A stretch of DNA of 64,000 nt, taken from the NCBI GenBank assembly GCA_900755095.1, contig CAAEFE010000095.1, forward strand, positions 1 through 64,000, read 5' to 3'. The notes beneath the pieces are model-generated. The model was not told the DNA's origin, made no database searches, and saw only the letters and a list, made by a program, of their open reading frames with translations. How positions within the stretch are numbered: position 1 is the stretch's first letter; every line of letters starts with the position of its first letter. Origin of the DNA: an uncultured Bacteroides sp. (lineage in GTDB: Bacteria; Bacteroidota; Bacteroidia; Bacteroidales; Bacteroidaceae). The position numbers and the translations under genes were made by a program. Shown piece by piece: positions 17,100-27,201 of the stretch.

Positions 17100-17955
17100 G
17101 ACCTACATTTCTAAAATAGTGAATAAAATTTCCGAATCCGAACTCATGTTGCGGAAAAAGTACATGAACAACACCATTCTTGGTTTGAACATCCGTCCAC
17201 ATTACCTTAGTAGACTCCCAATAATTCATATTCAAAGTGTTACGCATATCGTAAAAAGTAATATCCTGCGGCCCGGCACCCATATATCCACTGGCAGGCA
17301 ATCTCCGGTAACTCAAATTCATTCGATAAGAATACAAACCTTGTATGATTGTTCCTTCGGCTGAGGTCACGCGCGACAATTTCTCGGTGTCATACAAGCC
17401 AGCTGTCATATAACGACATAGCATAGTATCCAACGGGGCTTTATACTCATAAATATCGATCTTTGGCTTCTGTGTCTGCGCATCCGTATGTTCTATTTCT
17501 TTGCGATAATTCAACAGTTTCTCCAATGTCAATTCACCTGCTGCATACTTCTCGCTTTCCGGAGCATCTGCCGGAATATCTTTCGCATCAATAACTAAAT
17601 TATTCAATCTCCGATAATTGTTCAACGTCTTCAAGGCAAGCCTGATACAAGAATCGGGAACTGCCATCAAAGTATATTCACCCTCTTCATCCTGCAAACA
17701 AGTTTTCAGTTCCTGGAACTTCAAGGGAACTGAACTCCCTTCACCGGAACAATCCAATAAATAGAGTAAGGAATCATAAGTGACTCCCAAACTATGATCA
17801 CCATTCTCCAGATATTCATAAATGGTACCATCATAGTAAGTAATGCCTTGAGATGGTATCTCCGACATATCGGACTCCACCACAGATGTGTCCATACATG
17901 ATGAAAGCAATAAAGCTCCCCAGCTACAAGCAATAGCCAATAACTTCTTATTCAT
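17089..17955 (-). CDS. Divergent FAS1-like lipoprotein, SusCD 2 accessory
   Basis: A 288-aa lipoprotein (lipobox LLSSC). The order of elements follows FAS1: GTIYEYLENGDHSLG with a following helix, YTLMAVPDSCIRLAL in place of the FAPT motif, and the closing NGVVHVLFPQHEFGF. It is more divergent than the 10432-11232 protein and has an insertion in the middle (about 120-170). It lies 12 bp after susD-2 and overlaps the next gene, so it is translationally coupled. Probably a surface adhesion or ligand-contact module. Confidence 0.65.
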   Translation of the reverse strand: MNKKLLAIACSWGALLLSSCMDTSVVESDMSEIPSQGITYYDGTIYEYLENGDHSLGVTYDSLLYLLDCSGEGSSVPLKFQELKTCLQDEEGEYTLMAVPDSCIRLALKTLNNYRRLNNLVIDAKDIPADAPESEKYAAGELTLEKLLNYRKEIEHTDAQTQKPKIDIYEYKAPLDTMLCRYMTAGLYDTEKLSRVTSAEGTIIQGLYSYRMNLSYRRLPASGYMGAGPQDITFYDMRNTLNMNYWESTKVMWTDVQTKNGVVHVLFPQHEFGFGNFIHYFRNVGHEE

Positions 17956-17967
17956 AGTATCTTGTTT

Positions 17968-19581
17968 TTAGCGTTTCCAATATTCATTCTGTATGATAGC
18001 GGTATTATGCCGTAATACTTCGCCAGCCACAGGCCAATAAATTCCACCATTATTCACCAGTTCGACCATTGTACGGTCATCACCCACCAAACGGGCTTCG
18101 CGAACACGGTCAAACCAATAGTGTCCTTCTCCCATCAACTCCCTGCGACGTTCCTGAAAGATTTCCTTCAGCAAGTTTTTTACATTACCTTGCAAATCTT
18201 TAGCATAAGACAGACTACGCAGATTACGCACTCCACGAAGTGTATTCAAATCAACCAATGCATCTTCCGGACGATTCAGGACTGCCAGTGCTTCTGCATG
18301 CATCAACAACATATCTTCTAAACGAGACCAGACGATATATGAACTAAAGACTCCCAAATCATTAGTTTTATCTTCACCGTCACGTACTACTTTCATCTTT
18401 GTGAAAAGTGGATACTGATAATTTATGCCGGTAATATAACCGTCAAAATATTGAACAGGATTGGACAATGCATCCACTCCATAACGATTATCAGTCGTGA
18501 ATTTATTCATGAAGACTTTTTCCAATGTATCTTTAGAAAGATAAATGTCAGGCAATTGTTTTCTGATAATCGGTTCGGCTAATGTCCATGACTCCAAATG
18601 TCCGTCAGTTCCGGTTTCGTTCACATCCCCCTTATCACTGTTCACATAGCTATAACCAAAAGCAACCAGACGGGTAACACTGAAATCGTTACTGTATTTG
18701 CTACTAAACATACCTGTCGCGCTAACTAGGTTTTCCGTGGTTGTATAGGGAGCTGTTGTACCATTCTTAATGAAAGATGGTAATTTGTTCAGTATTTGTC
18801 CGGAGTAGGCTTCGGCATCAATATAATTACCTTTCCAAGCTGTCACATGAGCCAACATGGCATATACAGAATAACGATTTATAAGTAACCCCCGCCATGT
18901 ATTTGCATCTCCGTCATAATATTTGTCTGATGAAGATCCGAGTAATTCAGGCAATAGTTGGGAGACTGCTAAAAGTTCTTTTTCAACATAATTCAAAACT
19001 ATTTCTTTATCGGTACGTGCCACTTCCGGAAATGTTCCGTTATCATAAGATTGGGTAATCAAGGGAACATCTCCCCATATCTGTACCATATAAAAGTATG
19101 CTAATGCACGCAACGCACGAGCTTGAGACACATCATAAATATAATTTGTCTCTGAATATGCATTATCTTTCTCTAGAACTTTTCCTGCGTTCTCGATAAA
19201 AACGCTAGCTGCATTGACTACCTTATAAAAACGGTTCCAGTTAGAAATCTGCCGAATATTATCATACGGTGCATCCAGCCGGTTGTCACGGATGGCTTGT
19301 AAATCGTCACGCATACGCACCGTGAAGTCTCCCAAGCGCAAATCACCTGCCGCCCAAAATCCATTGTTTTCACCCAAAGCAGTACGCATCAAGCCATAGA
19401 TACCAAACAGAGCGGAACGGGTATCGGTCAACGAATTCCACTGCTGTTCCTGTGTAGAGACATGAAAGAATGCATTGTCATTCTCCAACAAATCGCTGCA
19501 AGAAGAATAGAATAAAACAGCTGCCAATGCCAACGGTTTTATCATTCTTTTGAAACACAATATCTGATTCATATATCTCAT
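17968..19581 (-). CDS. SusD/RagB-family nutrient-binding lipoprotein (pair 2)
   Basis: A 537-aa lipoprotein (lipobox YSSC). SusD landmarks are WNSLTDTRSALFGIYGLMRTA near the N-terminus, SQARALRALAYFYMVQIWGDVPLITQ, and the C-terminal RLEDMLLMHAEALAVLNRPEDALVDLNTLRGVR with EIFQERRRELMGEGHYWFDRVRE. It lies 12 bp downstream of susC-2. It shares only the family fold with SusD-1, suggesting that the two transporter pairs take different parts of one glycan or different oligosaccharides. Confidence 0.92.
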   Translation of the reverse strand: MRYMNQILCFKRMIKPLALAAVLFYSSCSDLLENDNAFFHVSTQEQQWNSLTDTRSALFGIYGLMRTALGENNGFWAAGDLRLGDFTVRMRDDLQAIRDNRLDAPYDNIRQISNWNRFYKVVNAASVFIENAGKVLEKDNAYSETNYIYDVSQARALRALAYFYMVQIWGDVPLITQSYDNGTFPEVARTDKEIVLNYVEKELLAVSQLLPELLGSSSDKYYDGDANTWRGLLINRYSVYAMLAHVTAWKGNYIDAEAYSGQILNKLPSFIKNGTTAPYTTTENLVSATGMFSSKYSNDFSVTRLVAFGYSYVNSDKGDVNETGTDGHLESWTLAEPIIRKQLPDIYLSKDTLEKVFMNKFTTDNRYGVDALSNPVQYFDGYITGINYQYPLFTKMKVVRDGEDKTNDLGVFSSYIVWSRLEDMLLMHAEALAVLNRPEDALVDLNTLRGVRNLRSLSYAKDLQGNVKNLLKEIFQERRRELMGEGHYWFDRVREARLVGDDRTMVELVNNGGIYWPVAGEVLRHNTAIIQNEYWKR

Positions 19582-19593
19582 AAATGTATTAGA

Positions 19594-22569
19594 TTAAAAA
19601 TTAAATTTAACTCCGAGAATTACTGAACGGGATAACGGCTGTCCATAGCCACGATAATAACCATCGACATCTATCAGTTCAGGATCATCACCACTAAATC
19701 CGGTCAAAGTGAATAAGTTACTGCCTGTGACATATAAATAAATATCAGTCAGTTTTTTCTTACCCATCTCCTTCTTTTTTCCTTCACCCTTGTATGCTTT
19801 CTTGCCAAGCGGTAATGTATAACCAAGCGTTAAAGAACGAAGTTTCAAGTAAGAAAGCTTCTCCAGAAATAGATCTTGCTCGGCACGATATGGCATCAGG
19901 CCGCTCATCTGATTGTAAAGTGGATAGCTGTTCTTGTCGTTGGTAGTCTGCCAGAAAAATATTTCACGCAGACTCTCTAAAGACGGAGTATTCTCCAATG
20001 CCAGGAAATTATAACGTTGAGAGGAACGGTAATTGATAGCATCGTGCCCCAACGCAAAGAAAAGGTTGACTCCCAAATCAAAACGTCCAAATTTGAAATT
20101 GTTGATGAAGTTTCCGGTGACAGGCGGCAATGTATGTCCTTTCAGTACACGGTCATCATCATTAATTACATTATCTCCATTCTGGTCCTTCCACTTCGGA
20201 TCGTTCTTTGCAAACGGAATTGAGCTCATAGAAAGCTTTTTACCGTTCACCTCGGGAACTTCAGCGTCACCAGCATAAACTCCCTCATTTTGATACAACC
20301 AGAATTGATCAATAGAATGTCCGACTTTCAACTTACGGTTTCCAACAACTAGTTCATTCAGGTTTTCGGGCAACTGCAACAACTCATTTTTATTATAAGC
20401 CAGTGAAAATGATGCATCCCATGAAAATTTACCGGGAGCATTGAATGGTTTACCCGAAAGCGTGATTTCTACTCCCGAATTGCGGACTTTCATCCCATTG
20501 GCATACTTATATTTGTATCCATATTCCTGTTTCACCGGAATGGCCGTTATCAAATCACAGTCCGTATTATTATAGTATTCTATGCTCAAAGATAGACGAT
20601 TATTAAAGAATACAGAGTTCAACCCTACATTCCATTTGTCCGAATAAGGCCATCCGAGCCCATAACCTACCCAACCGGTATTGTAGGGACGAGCTACCGA
20701 AGCGTATCCATAATAGGAAGACATAACCGGTTGCCCGAAACCGGTCAATTCTTCTCCCGTATATTGCGGACCTGCCGCAAACCTATTATTATCCTGATAA
20801 CGACCTATTCTAGCCCATGATCCACGCAATGACCAGTCAGAAACCCAATCCGTCTCAACCAAAAATAAGTTCTTCAGGTTCAGGCCAGCACTAACTGCAG
20901 GAGTAAATAACCAACGACTGTCTTTCTGCACATTGGACGATCCATCTCCACGTAAGACAACTTGTGCATCTAAAAGATTTTTATACTTATAATCAACAGA
21001 AAACAAAGTACTCACCATATTATGGGTCATCTTGTCTACATAACGTTTCATATAGAGGAATCCACCACCACTAGTAGTAGGTTTTGTATCGTCTTTACCA
21101 TCATAACCTTGTGTGTAGTTATAATGTTGCACGCTTTTCATTATAATAGCCTGGGCTCCCAGATTAAAAAAATGTTTATGCCCTAAATTGAATTTATAAT
21201 CTGCAGACGACTGCCAGATGAGACGTCGATTGTATCCTGAATAATTGGATACGTAATTGACAGATTCCATCAGATTCATCGGCCAGAACACATGACGCAC
21301 ATTCGTATTGTAATCCAGCAACAAACGGGTGTCTACAAACAAGCCATTCCAGTTATAATTCATAGCCAGGTAACCATTCAACAAATTGTTCAGATTGTCA
21401 TTCTTCTTATATTCCTCGTAAAGATCAAGATAAGAATGATAGACAGAAGCAACAGGAGAAAGAGGAGTAGTCAAATCCGGCAAATATTCAATCTCCGCAT
21501 AACGATCGCGAAGATTCCGGTTTCCATTGCGTGACAAACGTGAAGCATTAATCAGACAGGACATCCCCAGTTGATCAATCAACTTCATATTTAATGCAAA
21601 ACTTGCCGTAAGTTTATCAAAACTTGTTTCATCCGCTACTCCATTATTTCCGGTATAGCCCATCATAAATATATAATTGGCTGAACTTCCTCCACTTCCC
21701 ATAGAAGCACTAAAGTTATAAAGTGGGGACATGCTATAGTAATCGTCCGCCCAGTCCGGTTCTCCAAAAAAATTCATGTCACGAACATCTTTCATCCATG
21801 CAGGCATTTTCTCCAGATAGGCAGCACGTTGAGCACCTGTTGCACAATAATCAGCAAACTGCATACGAAAGGCATGCTCATTAGCGGCATTTGTCATCTT
21901 CACATTGGATGGAGGAATAGCGACACCACCATTAGCACGAATAAACATATTCTTACCACCATAAAATCCGTCTTTCAGATTGATCAAAATAGCACCATTG
22001 GCCGCTAATGGTCCTAACTTAGCCAACTGCGCAGCATCCTTTACAACTTCAATGGAGGCTACATTATCCAGATTCAAACCCGACAGAATGTTAGTAGCCG
22101 TACCTATAGGGTTCACTTCTGTTGATTTAACATTATAAACAAAAGCATCATTCATCAACAGCGGAATCCCATTGAGAAAAACAACTGGTTGTGTAGAAGC
22201 GACATCTCCTTTTGAAAATATCGGAGTCGATACTCCCCGAAACAACATATTCTGCATACTGCCCGGTTCACCTGTAGTTTCCTGTACATACACTCCAGGT
22301 ACGGAACCTTTCAAATATTGCTGTACAGATATATAAGGTGAACGCGACAAGTTCCATAAATCCAGCGTGTCTTTCAACTTATAAATTACAGCCTCTTCCA
22401 TCGACTTACGAATAGAATCTTCCCTTTCCGATAATTGCCCGATATTTTCATCCGGCGAAATACTGTCATTTGAAAAATAGAAAGCTTCACTACTTCGAAC
22501 TGCTTTCATTTCACTTCCAAATCCCAACAAAGCAACAATAGCAAACGTACGAATTATTGCATTTTTCAT
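19594..22569 (-). CDS. SusC/RagA-family TonB-dependent transporter (pair 2), lacking the N-terminal regulatory-like domain
   Basis: A 991-aa outer-membrane transporter. The plug begins near residue 70 (SPYISVQQYLKGSVPGVYVQE) and includes LDNVASIEVVKDAAQLAKLG and GAILINLKDG; the barrel ends in SVILGVKFNF. Unlike SusC-1 it has no carboxypeptidase-regulatory-like domain before the plug. Instead a short charged segment (SEREDSIRKSMEEAVIYKL) links the signal peptide to the plug. It is the first gene of the long operon, and the 196-bp region upstream carries the motif shared with other PUL promoters, so it is probably under HTCS control. Confidence 0.93.
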   Translation of the reverse strand: MKNAIIRTFAIVALLGFGSEMKAVRSSEAFYFSNDSISPDENIGQLSEREDSIRKSMEEAVIYKLKDTLDLWNLSRSPYISVQQYLKGSVPGVYVQETTGEPGSMQNMLFRGVSTPIFSKGDVASTQPVVFLNGIPLLMNDAFVYNVKSTEVNPIGTATNILSGLNLDNVASIEVVKDAAQLAKLGPLAANGAILINLKDGFYGGKNMFIRANGGVAIPPSNVKMTNAANEHAFRMQFADYCATGAQRAAYLEKMPAWMKDVRDMNFFGEPDWADDYYSMSPLYNFSASMGSGGSSANYIFMMGYTGNNGVADETSFDKLTASFALNMKLIDQLGMSCLINASRLSRNGNRNLRDRYAEIEYLPDLTTPLSPVASVYHSYLDLYEEYKKNDNLNNLLNGYLAMNYNWNGLFVDTRLLLDYNTNVRHVFWPMNLMESVNYVSNYSGYNRRLIWQSSADYKFNLGHKHFFNLGAQAIIMKSVQHYNYTQGYDGKDDTKPTTSGGGFLYMKRYVDKMTHNMVSTLFSVDYKYKNLLDAQVVLRGDGSSNVQKDSRWLFTPAVSAGLNLKNLFLVETDWVSDWSLRGSWARIGRYQDNNRFAAGPQYTGEELTGFGQPVMSSYYGYASVARPYNTGWVGYGLGWPYSDKWNVGLNSVFFNNRLSLSIEYYNNTDCDLITAIPVKQEYGYKYKYANGMKVRNSGVEITLSGKPFNAPGKFSWDASFSLAYNKNELLQLPENLNELVVGNRKLKVGHSIDQFWLYQNEGVYAGDAEVPEVNGKKLSMSSIPFAKNDPKWKDQNGDNVINDDDRVLKGHTLPPVTGNFINNFKFGRFDLGVNLFFALGHDAINYRSSQRYNFLALENTPSLESLREIFFWQTTNDKNSYPLYNQMSGLMPYRAEQDLFLEKLSYLKLRSLTLGYTLPLGKKAYKGEGKKKEMGKKKLTDIYLYVTGSNLFTLTGFSGDDPELIDVDGYYRGYGQPLSRSVILGVKFNF

Positions 22570-22676
22570 CAGCTTTCAGATTTTAAAGATTATAGAAATA
22601 ATTAATTAACATTTAATTTATTTGAATAAGATATTCATACTGCAAATCACTGCATTTTTTAGTCAAACAAGGTCCT

Positions 22677-22768
22677 AAATTCATTCAGAAAGGTTCAAAA
22701 TTGAACCAATCCTCTCATTATTTACTCTGTTCCCAAAAATCATTCAGAAAAGGTATAAAAATCATTCA
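22677..22768 (-). promoter_or_regulatory. Predicted HTCS operator upstream of susC-2
   Basis: AAATTCATTCA at 677-687 runs into AGAAAGGTTC, and AAAATCATTCA occurs at 736-746 and 758-768 on either side of GAAAAGGTATA. The element GGTTCAAAATTGAACC (22692-22707) is a 7-bp dyad. The same composite motif, in the same orientation relative to the downstream gene, appears at 31388-31425 and 40071-40095. The right-hand copy overlaps the stop codon of the MG2-domain gene. Confidence 0.6.
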
Positions 22769-25615
22769 CGGCATCAGGACTTTTACAACATGAATCAATT
22801 CTCCATCTTCAGAAATACCCTCTATACAAACAAAATAATTTCCCGGCTGATCGGAAGTGTAGAATGAGAAAGAAGTATTTCCACGTTCATCCGTCACAAG
22901 CTTAGGATTCCAATAGAGAGTGGTTCGTAAATCAGGAATCTCATTATCCTTCTTAGCAGCAGTATCATATTTCGGTGAATAAAATTCTACCGGGGCCTGA
23001 TAACCTAAAGGATAAAAAGTCGTATTCCTATGATTCCTTTGCCGGGTATTCAAATAATATCTTGACCACCATCCCAGACAACGAGAATCGAATCCATCTT
23101 TCGTTGTCACATTGAGAACCGCAATTTTTTCACGACTCAATGGAATGCGGCAATAGGCATGACACAAATCATATCCTCTGTCGAGATAAAACTTCTCACT
23201 CCATTTCAATGTGCCTCGCAATAATGTATTTGCACGAAAACGATCTACATCTTTCACCAGAACCATACTTTCTATATCACCGGGGGTGATCCAATTCACT
23301 AAAATGTCTGGTTTGCAATAGTTATCATCAACAAATAACAATATCCGCTGATCTCCATAATAAATCATATCTTCCACTTGTGAATCACGGGAAGAGACAC
23401 TTTCTACGGCATCATACTCATCTCCTGACAGCATAGCAGTATCTCTGACGGCCAGTGTCTTATCCGCATTTACTCTTAACTGCGTCTCTTCCGGCTCTTC
23501 AGCCAAAGTGGAGATGGTTAACCCTTGATTTTTCAACAATGTACGCATATCTTTGTAACGCACTACTTCCCTGTCAGTAAACATACGATAATCACGACTT
23601 CCCCACATTGGTGCTCTTACAATAACATCTTGAAGTAGAAAATGCAGGTTATCCAAACGGGTTATCATCTCCATATCTTCCCGCTGAACACTTCGTACAG
23701 AATCATCCTCCAACAGTGTTTGCGGATAAAGTGGCATATCTTTAGAATAATCAGATTCGAAAAGTTCAATAGCTTCAGTACGTTTTGCATTCAATTGCAT
23801 GGCGTCAATATGAAATCCACTCCCATCGACATAGGCTATGCTGTCAAAACAGAAATATCCATCTTTATCAGTAGAAGTGACCCTTTTGAATCCTTTCAGG
23901 TTACCCGTTCCGGCAATTGTAACCAAATGTTCGTTATTTGATTTCGAAAGTAATCCTCCAGCAGCTAGTGTACGCCCCTGAATGGCCATTTCCGTATGCT
24001 TTTCTAACACTGGAATTTTATATTTTCCCTGAATAATCGCAGTCAGATCATATCTTCTCCAGCCTTGAGTCAACATCAGTAAATCAAGGCAACTTCGCGC
24101 AGAGGTACTTTCTTTTTTGAAATAAAATCCCGGTGACTGAATGTTCCCTTTCAATTCGGAAGCAAGTAACAAATGGGAAAGAATATTATAACAGGAGTCT
24201 ACAGAGGCGAACTTGCCATCTACTACTGATACAGAGTAAACTCCTTTCAAGGGCCGCTGATTGATATCTTGCAAACTGGCATTTACTGATATTGATTCCC
24301 GTTTTTTTGTGATCGGCCCATTAACTGTTAAATCGCATATTGCAGGGGTGTAAGAGTCAGAAAAAGCCAGACGTTCGCTTAATGCTTGTCCATTCTGGTT
24401 CAACAACAAGAATTGAACCACTCCTGCAGGAAAATATTGCTTGGGTAGCAAGTATTTTTTTTGTGGTTCTTTCCATTCTTCAGAGAAGATAATGGCTCCA
24501 CGAACGTGAGCCACCAGATATAGAGGTTCAGAGGGTGACTCCGCAACAGATAGTAATGATACCCTGAAATTATCACGCAGTGCATCGACACGCAAGCCAT
24601 GTAGAGCTTTGGCATTGACTGGCGGCAACTTAAATTCTCTGTTGCGACCGAATTCATCAGTACATTTCACCAAATATGTTTTACCAATCTCCGGGGTCAA
24701 CATAAATGTCCCCATTCCTTCATGAAGTGTACGGGTGGAAGTTATAATTTCACCAGCTTCATCTACTACATCCAAAGATATAGTAGCCGCATTCCCTGTC
24801 CGCCCCATTGCTTTGAAAGCGACACGACATTCCAGACCATTCAATAAATATCCACCTTCCGGATAAAATGTTACGTCATATTCTTCATTACGGGTAGCCA
24901 TGGGTAAAAAACGACGGTACACGTTATTTTCCGAATCTCTCACCGATAATAGCCACGATGCATTCCCTTTCCAGTCGTTCTTCCCCCACTCTACATTAAA
25001 ACCATCTTTCGCCTCGGACAGTTTCAAAGCAATATCCGACTTATCTTTCAAAGACATTTCCGCACGTTGAAGTTGCATCGGCTTACCACCTGTTGTAAAA
25101 GACAAGCTTAGTGACTCCGACTTCCCAGCGGGACGGGAAAGAGCTCTCATTCCTACTTTGTTCCACGCAACGGTAACAATTCTTATTGGTCGTCTGAATA
25201 TACATTCGCTTCCATTCTTTAACATGTATCTCGAATATGCACGTAAAGTATAATCACCGTCAACGAGTTCACGGGACAATGGCAAATACCCCTGATAAAT
25301 ATTTTCGCCCGGACGTACCAATACTTGTGACACTATTGAATCCAGCGGATTAACCAGTTCTACGAATATATATTTATTTTGCAACGGCTTATGTAAAGTA
25401 GCATCGACAATATAAGAACGAAACCAGAGCGTATCGCCCGCCATGTAAGTCCCTTTATCCGTATGCAAATAGACTTTCTCCTGTGGAAAAACACCTAATT
25501 GATAAACAAAACGATTCATCAGGGAATCCTTATCAAATTTGCCTATCTGTGCATAACAATTTGCGATGCCAGAGACAAATGAAAACAATATCATTAAAAT
25601 ATAAACTTTTTTCAT
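22766..25615 (-). CDS. Large secreted MG2/macroglobulin-like protein with TonB-plug-like segment
   Basis: A 949-aa protein with signal peptide ending near NCYAQ. Its N-terminal part carries the MG2 signature of alpha-2-macroglobulin-type proteins (VYLHTDKGTYMAGDTLWFRSYIVD, then YIFVELVNP and GDYTLRAYSRYM), followed by more Ig-like beta domains. Around residues 690-820 a plug-like segment occurs (ILLFVDDNYCKPDILVNWITPGDIESMVLVKD). No thioester CxEQ was seen. Such proteins occur beside SusCD systems in Bacteroidetes; a periplasmic or outer-membrane scaffold role is inferred. It lies 9 bp from the GLUG gene and probably shares its transcript. Confidence 0.65.
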   Translation of the reverse strand: MKKVYILMILFSFVSGIANCYAQIGKFDKDSLMNRFVYQLGVFPQEKVYLHTDKGTYMAGDTLWFRSYIVDATLHKPLQNKYIFVELVNPLDSIVSQVLVRPGENIYQGYLPLSRELVDGDYTLRAYSRYMLKNGSECIFRRPIRIVTVAWNKVGMRALSRPAGKSESLSLSFTTGGKPMQLQRAEMSLKDKSDIALKLSEAKDGFNVEWGKNDWKGNASWLLSVRDSENNVYRRFLPMATRNEEYDVTFYPEGGYLLNGLECRVAFKAMGRTGNAATISLDVVDEAGEIITSTRTLHEGMGTFMLTPEIGKTYLVKCTDEFGRNREFKLPPVNAKALHGLRVDALRDNFRVSLLSVAESPSEPLYLVAHVRGAIIFSEEWKEPQKKYLLPKQYFPAGVVQFLLLNQNGQALSERLAFSDSYTPAICDLTVNGPITKKRESISVNASLQDINQRPLKGVYSVSVVDGKFASVDSCYNILSHLLLASELKGNIQSPGFYFKKESTSARSCLDLLMLTQGWRRYDLTAIIQGKYKIPVLEKHTEMAIQGRTLAAGGLLSKSNNEHLVTIAGTGNLKGFKRVTSTDKDGYFCFDSIAYVDGSGFHIDAMQLNAKRTEAIELFESDYSKDMPLYPQTLLEDDSVRSVQREDMEMITRLDNLHFLLQDVIVRAPMWGSRDYRMFTDREVVRYKDMRTLLKNQGLTISTLAEEPEETQLRVNADKTLAVRDTAMLSGDEYDAVESVSSRDSQVEDMIYYGDQRILLFVDDNYCKPDILVNWITPGDIESMVLVKDVDRFRANTLLRGTLKWSEKFYLDRGYDLCHAYCRIPLSREKIAVLNVTTKDGFDSRCLGWWSRYYLNTRQRNHRNTTFYPLGYQAPVEFYSPKYDTAAKKDNEIPDLRTTLYWNPKLVTDERGNTSFSFYTSDQPGNYFVCIEGISEDGELIHVVKVLMP

Positions 25616-25624
25616 GACTCACGT

Positions 25625-26911
25625 TTAATTACAAAATACAGGGAATCCTTTGTTCACTCCTTCTTTATCTAAACTCCAACGGGAAAATACGTCTTTTTTA
25701 TCAACCCATTTATTCAGCAAATCTACAAAAGACTGCTGTTTCATCTCATTGTCAGTGAAATACCTAAAAGACTCCGGTATCTTCATAACTCCGTACATGA
25801 TCTTATTCCAAGATTCAGAACGTATTTTTTCACTTTCGAAACGAGGTTTCTTTATATCTTTTACCCTGCATGATTCTTCACTCCAAAAACAAGGCCCTCC
25901 ATCGCGGTTAATCCGGTCGATAGTTGGGATAACCTGAGTCTCGGATATTGCAAAATAAGCATATACCCCTACCAGCCCATCCGTAACAGGTGGATAAGTA
26001 GTACGAATCTGTCCTGTGTTATAATTATTAGCAAATACAACTTTCCAAGTCGTTATCTCAATAGGATGCAAATTTACATGACCAGCGATACCACCCGCCA
26101 CATCTCTCGCTATTATTCGTCCCGTATTATAACAATTAGCCACGGTATCATTTGGCAATTCTTTAAGCCCTGTCTCTTTGACCGTTTTTTGATAAGGCTC
26201 CGAAAATTCACCAATAATCCCCCCTACATGCTCATAACGTCCTATAATTTCCCCCCTATTGAAAGTATTATAAACAGATCCACCTTCAAAATAGCCGACA
26301 ATTCCTCCTACACAACGATGACCATATACTCTACCATAATTGCTACAACTAATTATACGATTTTGCCCGGAAGAAAACCCAACAAGTCCACCGGAAAAGT
26401 TGCGTTCAGCCTCTATAGTCCCCTCATTAGAACAGTTATGTATCTGCGTATTGTAGGAAATATAACCAGCAAGAGCACCGACATAGTCATAAGAAATAAA
26501 ATGAGAAAATCGTATATGGACATTCTTTACAGTCGCTCTTTTCAAGAATCCGAAAAGCCCTTGGGAAAACGTTTCAGAACCAGTTTTTGCAAATAATCCT
26601 GCAATAAAGTGTCCGTCTCCATCAAAAGTACCTTCGAAAGGAGCTCTAGGTATGCCGATCGGAGTCCACGACTTCATTTTTGTCTGTCGATTCCACTTTT
26701 GCCACCCCACCGTATCATTCAGCCAAATATCAGCTGACAACTTTACCACTTTCCCCTGATAAGAATTTCCACTATTCACAGACTTGGCAAAAGCTTTCAA
26801 ATCTTCAGCTGTAGAAATAACTAATGGATTTTCCGCCTGTCGATGTTGAGTTGCATTCAATATAGAAATGAAAGCCCAGCATATATTCAATAGAAAAAAA
26901 CGCTTTTTCAT
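25625..26911 (-). CDS. Secreted GLUG-repeat protein
   Basis: A 428-aa protein. I use the ATG at 26911, since it begins with a signal peptide (MKKRFFLLNICWAFISILNAT); a start 42 bp upstream would bury it. After ISTAEDLKAFAKSVNSG and FEGTFDGDGHFIAGLFA, several GLUG-type repeats follow, for example VGALAGYI, SGGLVGFSSG, VGGIVGYFEGG and VGGIIGEF, each with a conserved C/Y-x-N-x-G turn (CSNEGTI, CSNYGRV, TFNRGEI, CYNTGRI). GLUG repeats build a right-handed beta-solenoid, usually in surface adhesins or carbohydrate binders. It is probably the first gene of the two-gene unit with the MG2 protein. Confidence 0.75.
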   Translation of the reverse strand: MKKRFFLLNICWAFISILNATQHRQAENPLVISTAEDLKAFAKSVNSGNSYQGKVVKLSADIWLNDTVGWQKWNRQTKMKSWTPIGIPRAPFEGTFDGDGHFIAGLFAKTGSETFSQGLFGFLKRATVKNVHIRFSHFISYDYVGALAGYISYNTQIHNCSNEGTIEAERNFSGGLVGFSSGQNRIISCSNYGRVYGHRCVGGIVGYFEGGSVYNTFNRGEIIGRYEHVGGIIGEFSEPYQKTVKETGLKELPNDTVANCYNTGRIIARDVAGGIAGHVNLHPIEITTWKVVFANNYNTGQIRTTYPPVTDGLVGVYAYFAISETQVIPTIDRINRDGGPCFWSEESCRVKDIKKPRFESEKIRSESWNKIMYGVMKIPESFRYFTDNEMKQQSFVDLLNKWVDKKDVFSRWSLDKEGVNKGFPVFCN

Positions 26912-27201
26912 TTGCACAGAATTAAAAATTAATACTCGTATATCAGGAGACAAAATTCATACTTTTTAAGAAATTTGGGGTACAAAAATCAACCAAATGG
27001 GTTTGAAATTGGAGCAATTATAGAAAACTTATTCAACTTATCTCAATTAGTTCAAAAATACACTCATGAAGTTTGGAAATCAACCAATCTCTACTCCAAT
27101 ATAGATATATACGTCTATAAAGTATCATGAATATCAACCATAAAGAACACAGTTGATATTCATGATAGAGCATAGATCAAATTAATATGATTAAAATTTA
27201 C
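26912..27201. promoter_or_regulatory. 290-bp spacer between HTCS and GLUG gene: candidate promoter with weak HTCS motif
   Basis: No gene was seen. AATCAACCAA occurs at 26987-26996 and 27078-27087, and ATCAACC again near 27134. GGGTTTGAAATTGG (26999-27012) and AGTTCAAAAATACACTCA (27049-27066) resemble the motif seen at other PUL promoters, in the matching orientation for the GLUG gene. A 16-bp perfect inverted repeat lies at 27123-27167. Confidence 0.4.
27123..27167 (-). terminator. 16-bp perfect inverted repeat after the HTCS gene
   Basis: TATCATGAATATCAAC (27123-27138) pairs perfectly with 27152-27167 around a 13-nt loop. It lies 35 bp past the HTCS stop. No good T tract follows on the minus strand, so it may be a weak terminator, an RNA-stability element or a protein-binding dyad. 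Confidence 0.45.
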
